64,000 nucleotides of DNA from Lentisalinibacter sediminis (GTDB lineage Bacteria; Pseudomonadota; Gammaproteobacteria; Steroidobacterales; Woeseiaceae). The translations under genes and the position numbers were made by a program. The stretch is from the NCBI RefSeq assembly GCF_040706615.1, contig NZ_JAPDRF010000001.1, positions 372,001 to 436,000 on the forward strand, read 5' to 3'. The notes under the pieces were generated by a model. That model did no database searches. It worked only from the letters and a program-made list of their open reading frames with translations, and was not told where the DNA came from. Of this stretch, positions 41,800 to 48,298 are shown piece after piece; position 1 is the first letter of the stretch, and each line of letters opens with the position of its first letter.

Positions 41800-43191
41800 A
41801 TGAGAGATGCAGCCAGCCACGACCGGGTCCGCGACTGGATCCACCGCGATGTTCGATCCGGCACGTCACGGCGCGCCGGCCGCCGCACGCCGGTGCTGCC
41901 GGTGCTCCAGCCCGAGACGCCCGAGGCGCTGCGCGATCTGCTGCAGACGGGGTCGGGCCTCCCGGCACCGCTCCGTCCGATGGGTGCCGGCAGCGCGTCG
42001 ACGCCCTGCTCGGCGGCGGAGGGCGGCACGGTCATCGATATGACGGCCCTCGATGGGGTGCTCGAGATCGGTGACGAGCACGTCACCGTGCAGGCCGGAC
42101 TCCGGTTGCAGCGCCTCGCCGACGAACTGGGGGGCTACGGGCTCGAACTGGCCGGCGGGCATGATCTGATGGGCCGAACGGTCGGCGGGGCAGTGGCCGG
42201 CGCCTGCATCGGGCCCGGCACCGGCGCCGGCACCCGTCTGTTCTCCAGCCAGGTCGTCAGCATGAAGGTCGTGACGCCCGAGGGCGGCGAGCTCACCGTC
42301 GACGCGTCCCGCCCGCACCTGCTGGACATGTTCCGGCTGAGCTACGGTCTGCTCGGGGTCATCCACGAGGTGACGTTGCGGGTCCGGCCCATGAGCCCCT
42401 TCACCATCCGGCGGCGGCGTTGCAGCACGGCCGAGCTGGCCGCCGTCACCGACCGGCTGCTGGGCTCGAGCCTTGGCCTGCGCTTCTACCTGCTGCCGTT
42501 CCGCGATCAGGTGTATCTGGAACTCCGCCGCAACGGCGACGAAGACACCCAGGTCAACCGCCTGTTGTGGAAGATCAAGGACTGGGGCGAGAGCACGATT
42601 CTGCCGGCGATGACCAACTCCATGTCCTGGATCGTGCCGATCCCGGCGCTGCGCTACGGCATGATCGACCGCATCAACGGTGCGGGGCAGACGCTGTTCA
42701 GCGCCCCCGTCCACGCCGGCAGCGCGGCGGTAGAGCAGGGCGGTGACCGTGCAGGGGGGCGGAGCGGCCGGCGGCTCGCGTGTTCCAGCTGGTGTTTCCC
42801 CGCGGCCGAGTTCCCGCTGATCGTGCAGGCCTACCGGGAATTCTGTCGGGACTACTACGCCCGTACGCGGTTCCGCTGCGACATGCCCACCGTCGGCTAC
42901 CGGCTTGCCCAGGACCGCAGCGCGTTGCTCTCGCCCTCGTTCGACGGACCGGTGTTCGTGCTGCGGGCGGTGAGCACGCCCCGTCCGCAATGGCAGGATT
43001 TCGTGCTCGAGTTCGCCGATTTCGCCGAGAAATGGAACGGCATCCCGTTCCTGGACCAGACGGACGGACTGTCGACCGCTCAGGTCGCCGCCTCGCTGGG
43101 CAGCCGGCTCGAGTTCTTCCGCAAGATGCGCCGGCGGCTCGATCCCGACGGGCGCCTGCTCAATCCCTACCTGGCCCAGTTCTTCCTCTAG
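41800..43191 (+). CDS. FAD-linked oxidase (VAO family, aldonolactone-oxidase-like)
   Basis: 463 aa from ATG 41800, 9 nt after GGAGGA. FAD-domain features: 'LRPMGAGSASTPCSAAEGGTVIDM' (in parts), 'GHDLMGRTVGGAVAGACIGPGTGAGTRLFSSQV' (in parts) and 'YGLLGVIHEVTLRV'. The C-terminus 'RRRLDPDGRLLNPYLAQFFL' is the usual end of sugar-lactone/alditol oxidases. There is no signal peptide. The region around residues 310-330 is Gly/Arg-rich and poorly alignable but in frame. The substrate is unknown. It sits behind a candidate c-di-GMP riboswitch, so its expression may follow the motile/sessile switch. Confidence 0.85.
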   Translation: MRDAASHDRVRDWIHRDVRSGTSRRAGRRTPVLPVLQPETPEALRDLLQTGSGLPAPLRPMGAGSASTPCSAAEGGTVIDMTALDGVLEIGDEHVTVQAGLRLQRLADELGGYGLELAGGHDLMGRTVGGAVAGACIGPGTGAGTRLFSSQVVSMKVVTPEGGELTVDASRPHLLDMFRLSYGLLGVIHEVTLRVRPMSPFTIRRRRCSTAELAAVTDRLLGSSLGLRFYLLPFRDQVYLELRRNGDEDTQVNRLLWKIKDWGESTILPAMTNSMSWIVPIPALRYGMIDRINGAGQTLFSAPVHAGSAAVEQGGDRAGGRSGRRLACSSWCFPAAEFPLIVQAYREFCRDYYARTRFRCDMPTVGYRLAQDRSALLSPSFDGPVFVLRAVSTPRPQWQDFVLEFADFAEKWNGIPFLDQTDGLSTAQVAASLGSRLEFFRKMRRRLDPDGRLLNPYLAQFFL

Positions 43192-43226
43192 AACCGCGGG
43201 GGGGGGCTACACGAGAGCGGCGTGCG

Positions 43227-43988
43227 TCAGCCGTAGGTGCGGTCGAGGTACTCCACGATATCGCCGGACTCCGCCAGCTCGGTGTCCGTGTTCGGATCCA
43301 CCAGGTAAGGGATGGAGACGCGCCCGGCGCGGGACTTCAGTGCGCGGCGGTTCTCCAGCTCCGGCTGGCCTTCCATGCCCAGTGCGTCGCGAACGACGGG
43401 CGGCACCCAGTCGCTCGCCTGCGTCCGGCCCGCCGAGCGCAGGATATAGGGGATCTCCAACTCGCACAGCCGCTCGCGCACGACACGCGCGAACGGGCTC
43501 GACTCGAAGCTGTAGAGCTCGAGCAGCCGTTCCGGACGACTGCCGGAGGGGCGGGCCCGGGTGCCCGCGGTGAAGCGCGGGATGCCGGCCAACGTGGACG
43601 AGAACTTCTGCAGGCTCTGCGCCTGCCAGCGCAGGGGTACGTCGCGCCGGCCATAGGTGACGAACAGGTACTCGATGATATCCGCGGACTCGTACATGCT
43701 GGCTCCCGTGTTCGGGTCCACGAGGAACGGGAACTGCGCCTTGCCGCCTCGGGCCAGAACCTCGGGCCGGAAGCGCTCGCCACCCTTCGGGCAGGGATAG
43801 ATGACCGCATCCAGATCCAGCTCTGTCAGCACTTCCCGGACCAGACGGCAGAACGGGCAGCCCTCGAACTCGTAGAGCTCCAGCATCTTCTCCGGCTTGT
43901 CCAGAGCCGGGTGGGCCTGGATGCCGTTGAAGCCGCGCAGGAAAGAGGTGGCGGTGGAGGAGAGGACGTCTAGCGTGCGGTGGATCAT
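43227..43988 (-). CDS. Tandem GST-N (glutaredoxin-like) domain protein
   Basis: 253 aa from ATG 43988 (GAGGGAG upstream on the minus strand). Two copies of a thioredoxin-fold GST N-terminal domain are joined. Repeat 1 has 'LYEFEGCPFCRLVREVLTEL' ... 'FPFLVDPNTGASMYESADIIEYLFVTYG' (in parts). Repeat 2 has 'LYSFESSPFARVVRERLCEL' ... 'IPYLVDPNTDTELAESGDIVEYLDRTYG' (in parts). Repeat 1 keeps a CPFC redox motif. In repeat 2 both cysteines are gone (SPFA), so only one half is redox active. There is no GST helical C-domain. A soluble glutathione-linked role is likely; the partner is unknown. Confidence 0.85.
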   Translation of the reverse strand: MIHRTLDVLSSTATSFLRGFNGIQAHPALDKPEKMLELYEFEGCPFCRLVREVLTELDLDAVIYPCPKGGERFRPEVLARGGKAQFPFLVDPNTGASMYESADIIEYLFVTYGRRDVPLRWQAQSLQKFSSTLAGIPRFTAGTRARPSGSRPERLLELYSFESSPFARVVRERLCELEIPYILRSAGRTQASDWVPPVVRDALGMEGQPELENRRALKSRAGRVSIPYLVDPNTDTELAESGDIVEYLDRTYG

Positions 43989-44154
43989 CGGGACTCCCTC
44001 GGTCGTGGCGGGGCAACGGTGGAACGCGATGATGCGGCCGCGGCCCGGCGGACGCAATACGATACCGCCGCAACCCGGATTCGATTGCGCTTCTTCAATG
44101 CCCGCGCGGGCAGGGGGGCCTAGCGTAGCGCCATAGCATTCATCGGGAGGAATC

Positions 44155-44571
44155 ATGCGAACCACGGCTCTCTTCACCGCGACGTGTGTCCTGCTGCTCG
44201 CGGCGGGACAGGCGACGGCAGAAGACAAGAAGATGAATGAATCGCTCGACCTCGTGTCGGGCCCGCCGCAGCAGTGCCTGAGTCTGCTCCGGATCGAGCG
44301 TTCCGAGGTGGTCGACGATCGCAATATCCTGTTCCACATGGGCAACGGCGACATCTACCGCAACCAGTTGCCGTACCGGTGCACCGGGCTGTCGCTGCAC
44401 GACACGTTCATGTACCGGACCTCGCTGAACCAGCTCTGCCATATGGACATCATCACGGTCATGCAGAGCATCGGCTTCGGCCTGTCACCGGGCGCTTCCT
44501 GCGGCCTCGGCCATTTCTACCCCGTAACGGAAGAGCAGGCAGAGAAGCTCAGGGAGATGGCGGGCAGCTAG
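44155..44571 (+). CDS. DUF6491-like small exported protein (copy 2)
   Basis: 138 aa. Sec signal peptide with cleavage near 'ATA' (residue 22) rather than a lipobox. The mature part repeats the blocks of the 39399-39836 protein: 'CLSLLRIERSEVVDDRNILFHMGNGDIYRNQLPYRCTGL' (in parts), 'FMYRTSLNQLCHMDIITV' and 'GASCGLGHFYPV'. All four cysteines are conserved between the copies. Copy 1 is a lipoprotein and this one is soluble, so they may act in different periplasmic places. A good ribosome site (GGGAGGA) precedes the ATG. Divergent from the GST-N gene. Confidence 0.8.
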   Translation: MRTTALFTATCVLLLAAGQATAEDKKMNESLDLVSGPPQQCLSLLRIERSEVVDDRNILFHMGNGDIYRNQLPYRCTGLSLHDTFMYRTSLNQLCHMDIITVMQSIGFGLSPGASCGLGHFYPVTEEQAEKLREMAGS

Positions 44572-44576
44572 CAACC

Positions 44577-44605
44577 CCCGGCAACTCGGGCAATCGGCTG
44601 CCGGG
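44577..44605. terminator. Inverted repeat between convergent genes, possible bidirectional terminator
   Basis: CCCGGCA (44577-44583) and TGCCGGG (44599-44605) form a 7-bp perfect stem with a 15-nt loop. It lies just after the stop of the DUF6491-like gene and before the stop of the small minus-strand gene. There is no T-tract, so an intrinsic terminator is only possible. Confidence 0.35.
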
Positions 44606-44615
44606 CTGGGACGGC

Positions 44616-44786
44616 TCACGACGAGCGTGACTCCCCGTCCTGTCGGCGGTCGTCGGCCTGCGGCTCTTCCCGCCTGCGCCGCCGGCGCAGGACGAAACTC
44701 ATGCCGAGGGTGACGAACAGGATGCCCAGGATTGCGATGAGAGGCAGGATCAGGGCGACGGGAACGTAATAATTGCTAATTTCCAT
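44616..44786 (-). CDS. Small single-pass membrane protein, 56 aa
   Basis: A short minus-strand gene: ATG at 44786, TGA at 44616. It begins 'MEISNYYVPVALILPLIAIL', continues with 'GILFVTLGMSFVLRRRRRREE' and ends in a hydrophilic acidic/basic tail to 'GESRSS'. One long hydrophobic helix (residues about 8-34) followed by a basic stop-transfer cluster gives an N-out/C-in topology. No homologue was recognised. It lies divergently upstream of the Crp/Fnr gene, with an Fnr-like box in the shared gap, so it may be a target of that regulator. The composition strongly favours a real protein. Confidence 0.6.
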   Translation of the reverse strand: MEISNYYVPVALILPLIAILGILFVTLGMSFVLRRRRRREEPQADDRRQDGESRSS

Positions 44787-44822
44787 TGGCGGGACCCTAG
44801 CCCGTACCGCCTCCGGCCTACA

Positions 44823-44836
44823 TTGCGGATTCTCAA
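44823..44836. promoter_or_regulatory. Fnr-like box
   Basis: TTGCGGATTCTCAA fits the Crp/Fnr dyad TTGAT-N4-ATCAA at 7 of 10 half-site positions. It lies 37 bp upstream of the 56-aa membrane protein start and about 210 bp upstream of the Crp/Fnr gene in the divergent gap. Weak by itself, but well placed. Confidence 0.35.
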
Positions 44837-45017
44837 TACGCCCGTCCCGCGGCCCGCGAGACGGGCCCGGCCTGCGTCAGTCAGCGTTTCACGACGATCC
44901 TATACCTCCATTCCGGTATTGGTAGCGGCACCGCCTGCCGCCACACTGAACGGGCGGGACAGACGAGTCGCTGCGGCGAAGGGAGGATCTGTCCCCGGAA
45001 TCAGTATGAATCGCCTC

Positions 45018-45037
45018 AAGGGGACGCAAGGGGACGC
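45018..45037 (+). repeat. Tandem 10-bp repeat at the Crp/Fnr ribosome site
   Basis: AAGGGGACGC occurs twice head to tail (45018-45027 and 45028-45037), ending 6 bp before the ATG at 45044. AAGGGG could serve as a Shine-Dalgarno, so copy-number slippage could alter spacing. Confidence 0.5.
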
Positions 45038-45043
45038 GGGAAA

Positions 45044-45775
45044 ATGTCCGGAATGATGCAGATTGTCGATACGGTCGACACGAGAGAGATAATCCCCGAG
45101 AACCGGCTGTTACGGGACTCGGGCGACGGAGACCCGACCGCGGGAGCGAATGGCACTCCCGTCTCGGTGGCCTCCGAGAGACATTTCGAGCCAGAGACCA
45201 TGTTGCTGCGCGAGGGAAGCCAGGCCTCGAGTGTGTACGTCATTCGCGACGGCCTCGTGAAGCTGGTGCGGCACCTGCCCAACGGCCGAGCGCGCATCGT
45301 GGGACTGCACGGGCCGGGCTCCGTCCTGGGCATGCCGGTCGCGGAGGGGGACGAAGCCGTGTCTCCCCACAGTGCGGTCACACTGGGGCATGTGGACGTT
45401 CGATGCTGGCCGGCCAGCCACCTGCGGCGTCTGCGCGACGAAAGGCCGCACCGCTACATCGAACTGCTGGAGTCGTTACACGGGCATATCCGCCAGGCAG
45501 ATGTGTGGATCACGGAGTTCTCGACCGGCCGCATCAGGAGCCGTGTGGCGCGGCTCATCCTGTACCTGGAAAACCTGGAGGACGGCCTCGGGGACGGCGA
45601 GGTGGAACTGCTCACCTGCCAGGACATGGGCGAGGTGCTCGGCGTGACGCCCGAGAGCGTCAGCCGCATCGTGGCCGAGCTGAAGCGCGACGGCATCCTG
45701 CAGGCAGTGTCGCCAGAGCGGGGCGAACACCTCTGCTGCGACCGTAAGAAGCTGCGTGCGCTCGCGCGGGATTGA
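45044..45775 (+). CDS. Crp/Fnr family transcriptional regulator
   Basis: 243 aa. Cyclic-nucleotide-type sensor domain ('REGSQASSVYVIRDGLVKLVRHLPNG', in parts) and a C-terminal winged helix 'LTCQDMGEVLGVTPESVSRIVAELKRDGIL' (in parts). The recognition helix has E-S-V-S-R, as in Fnr (E209, S212, R213), which predicts TTGAT half-sites. The N-terminal cysteine cluster that holds the Fe-S centre of Fnr is absent, so it does not sense O2 in that way; it may resemble Dnr/NnrR or FixK types. An Fnr-like box lies in its upstream gap. The start could also be ATG 45053 or 45056. Confidence 0.88.
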   Translation: MSGMMQIVDTVDTREIIPENRLLRDSGDGDPTAGANGTPVSVASERHFEPETMLLREGSQASSVYVIRDGLVKLVRHLPNGRARIVGLHGPGSVLGMPVAEGDEAVSPHSAVTLGHVDVRCWPASHLRRLRDERPHRYIELLESLHGHIRQADVWITEFSTGRIRSRVARLILYLENLEDGLGDGEVELLTCQDMGEVLGVTPESVSRIVAELKRDGILQAVSPERGEHLCCDRKKLRALARD

Positions 45776-45786
45776 GCTGTCACCGG

Positions 45787-47115
45787 CTACTGCCGGCTTA
45801 ACCACGCCAGCAGCCGACACACCGCCTCCTGGTCCGGTAGCGTGAAGGGCGCGATGGTCGACCCGGGAGAGCGTCCGACCGAGATTCCGATACCGCGTTC
45901 GTCGATTGCCGCGAACCCGTCCTCGTCCCTGATGTCGTCTCCCACATAGACCGGGACGACCGTGTGATCCTCGGCGAGGTCGAGGATGTCCAGCAACCGC
46001 TGCAACGCGACACCCCGGTCCCAGGCGATGCCCTCCGCAGATTGTGGCCGGGGCTCGCGGCGTCCGTCCGGCAGCTCCACGTCCCGGCCGTCACTGGCGG
46101 CGTAGACGATGCCGGGCACGTCGAGTTGGCGGCGCAGAGCCTCCAGATCGCACTCGCTGATCACCGCGGTCGGGTAGCGGCGGGCGAGCCGAGCGAGGGT
46201 CCGCCTGAGCCGCCCGGCCCGCGGGCCGTCGGGCGAAAGTCCCGCTTTCGACGCCAGGGTGCCCTCGAAGTCCACGAACAGCGCGGGAGCAGCAGCTCCA
46301 AGACGATCTTCCAGAGCTTTCGATTGTGGCGAGCTGAGAGGCGAGGCGAGTTCCACGTCGAGTTCGTCAAGCCACTGATCGTCCAGAACCGTGTCGGCAC
46401 CCAGACCCGTGAGCGCTTCTGCCTCGGCCGTCCCGTCCCGATCAAGCGCGATCACCAGACCGTAGCCAGCCTTGCGTGCTGCCCTGATCCCGGCCGCGGA
46501 GTCTTCCACCGCTATACACCGCCGGGCCGCCACATCCAGCTCGCGGGCCATGACGGTCAGGAAATCCGGCGCGGGCTTCGCCGACAGGGCGGCCCGTTCC
46601 GCATCCCTGCCGTCCAGTTTCGCATCGAACAGTTCCAGCGCGCCGGCTGCTGCGAGTACCTGTATGCAGTTATCGCTCGGCGACACCACCGCAGTACGCA
46701 GTCCTCGCCGGCGGAACTCTGCTACGAGACCGAGGCCGGAGTCAGGATCGATGCCCCGGGCGTCGAGCAGGCAGAGGAAAATCCCGTGCTGCAGCCGTGC
46801 CAGCGCGTGGATGCTGCCGTGACCGGGGGCGTCGTCCGGCGCACCCCTCGGCAGGTGGACGTCGCGAGCTGCGAGCACCGCGGCCGCGGCGTCGAGCCGT
46901 GGCCGACCGTGGCAGCAGGCGGCGTATTCCGTCTCGATGGAGAACGGACGCTCCGCTTGCGACTCGATCGTGCGGAACAATCCGTCGAAGGCCTGCTTCC
47001 ATGCCTCGGCATGCAGGGTCCGAGTGCCGGTCAGCACGGCATCCAGGTCGAACACCGCTGCAGCGAATCCGGACGTCCGCAGTGGTCCGCCGCTGTCCGC
47101 GCCACGCGGCTCCAA
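45787..47115 (-). CDS. HAD (beta-phosphoglucomutase-like) - trehalose-6-phosphate phosphatase-like fusion
   Basis: 442 aa from TTG 47115. The near-consensus GGAAGGAGG sits 6 nt upstream on the minus strand; the ATG at 47205 has no such site. Residues about 15-250 form a beta-PGM-type HAD domain: 'VFDLDAVLT' (Asp23, Asp25), 'VVSPSDN', Lys180 and 'AVEDSAAGIRAARKAGYG'. Residues about 275-440 form an OtsB-like phosphatase: 'ALFVDFEGTLASKAGLSP' and 'VYVGDDIRDEDGF'. The second Asp of the OtsB DxD is Glu (Glu284), so the acid/base residue is changed. Together the domains suggest trehalose phosphate or maltose/trehalose turnover. No otsA is nearby. Convergent with the Crp/Fnr gene. Confidence 0.83.
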   Translation of the reverse strand: MEPRGADSGGPLRTSGFAAAVFDLDAVLTGTRTLHAEAWKQAFDGLFRTIESQAERPFSIETEYAACCHGRPRLDAAAAVLAARDVHLPRGAPDDAPGHGSIHALARLQHGIFLCLLDARGIDPDSGLGLVAEFRRRGLRTAVVSPSDNCIQVLAAAGALELFDAKLDGRDAERAALSAKPAPDFLTVMARELDVAARRCIAVEDSAAGIRAARKAGYGLVIALDRDGTAEAEALTGLGADTVLDDQWLDELDVELASPLSSPQSKALEDRLGAAAPALFVDFEGTLASKAGLSPDGPRAGRLRRTLARLARRYPTAVISECDLEALRRQLDVPGIVYAASDGRDVELPDGRREPRPQSAEGIAWDRGVALQRLLDILDLAEDHTVVPVYVGDDIRDEDGFAAIDERGIGISVGRSPGSTIAPFTLPDQEAVCRLLAWLSRQ

Positions 47116-47332
47116 GTTTGCCTCCTTCCGTTTCTTACGCTCGGCGCACGGTGCAGCGCCGGGCCTGCCAGCATGGCGGCGGCGTGCCGCGCCGATTTCC
47201 TTCATGAGTCAGTGTCGGAGCCGCGCCGGCAGGCTGCATTGAGCTTCGTCAATGGCCCTGCGGGACGGCCGGGAGCAGCACCGAAGCGGACAACGAGACA
47301 GCCCCTTCCGTTTCGGTTAACCTCGCCGGAGG

Positions 47333-48253
47333 ATGCCCGCCCGCACGCCCCTCCCGAAATGGCCCACGCTGAGTATCGAGCGCGAGTTCGAGGGTCGTGT
47401 CTGCGGCATCGACGAGGCGGGCTACGCGCCCATCGCCGGCCCGGTGGTCGCCGCCGCCGTGGTCCTGCCGCCCGGCGCCAAGCCCCGCCGGCTGCGTGGG
47501 CTGACCGACTCCAAGCTGCTCAGCGCCGACCAGAGGGAACGCTTTCGGGACATTATCCTCGGCCTGGGCGATGCCGCGGTCGGCATGGCCAGCGTCGAGG
47601 AGGTGGACCGCCTCAACATCTACCGCGCAAACCTGCTGGCCATGCAGCGGGCCGTCTCGGCGCTGGGCCTGCCGCCGGACGCGGCCATCGTCGACGGACG
47701 TGCCGCACCGCAGCTCGACTGCAGGGTCAGGACCGTCGTCAAGGGCGACCGCCGTTCGCTGTCCGTGGCCGCGGCCTCGGTAATCGCCAAGGTCGCCCGC
47801 GACCGCCTGATGAGGGAACTCGCAGCCGAATGCCCCGGCTACGGCTGGGAGACCAACGTGGGTTACGGTACCGATGAGCATTACCTCGGCCTGCTGCGCC
47901 ACGGCCCGACCCCGCACCACCGCCGCAGCTTTGCGCCGCTGACCACGCTGTTCGCCCCGGGCGGGTCCGGGGTCGCACGTTTCCGTTTCGAGGCGTCGGA
48001 ACGGATCGCCGAGCCACGGCGGTTGCAGCTGCTGGAACTCCGTCAGGACCTTCACGCCGTGTTCGACGCGGTGGGCTGCCACATCGGGCAGGTGAAGAAC
48101 CTGAGGGGCCACTGGACATTTCAGGCGGTGGGCTACGCGGAGGAGGGGCGGCCGGTGCCGGGCGGGGGTCCCTGTGCCGCGTGCCACGGGGAGAGATTGA
48201 GCGCCCCGGTGGCCGCGGCCGTTGCAGAATTACTCGTCGCCCGGCTCGGCTGA
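47333..48253 (+). CDS. rnhB: Ribonuclease HII with altered GRG motif and C-terminal extension
   Basis: 306 aa, longer than the roughly 200 aa usual for RNase HII. The core has 'CGIDEAGYAPIAGPVVAAAVV' (in parts; Asp27, Glu28), 'DSKLLSADQRERF', 'VKGDRRSLSVAAASVIAKVARDRLM' (in parts) and 'VGYGTDEHYLGLLRHGPTPHHRRSF' (in parts). These are the catalytic DEDD blocks of type II RNases H. In the normal DEAGRGP the Arg-Gly pair contacts the ribonucleotide 2'-OH; here it is Tyr31-Ala32. About 90 extra C-terminal residues contain 'PCAACHGERL'. It may recognise substrates differently. GGAGG is only 0-1 nt from the ATG, so the start is uncertain. Confidence 0.82.
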   Translation: MPARTPLPKWPTLSIEREFEGRVCGIDEAGYAPIAGPVVAAAVVLPPGAKPRRLRGLTDSKLLSADQRERFRDIILGLGDAAVGMASVEEVDRLNIYRANLLAMQRAVSALGLPPDAAIVDGRAAPQLDCRVRTVVKGDRRSLSVAAASVIAKVARDRLMRELAAECPGYGWETNVGYGTDEHYLGLLRHGPTPHHRRSFAPLTTLFAPGGSGVARFRFEASERIAEPRRLQLLELRQDLHAVFDAVGCHIGQVKNLRGHWTFQAVGYAEEGRPVPGGGPCAACHGERLSAPVAAAVAELLVARLG

Positions 48254-48298
48254 GCGGGCGCCTTCGCCGCCCGCCAGTCCGCGAGCCGAGCCGAGGCG

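Noticed and set aside
42700..42800. Possible frameshift in the FAD-linked oxidase at a G-rich run
   Set aside because: The expected 'SSWCFPAAEFP' block continues in the same frame after it, so the gene is intact.
45964..47877. Long plus-strand open frame across the HAD-OtsB gene
   Set aside because: It is the shadow of the minus-strand fusion gene and of rnhB; it has no recognisable domain.
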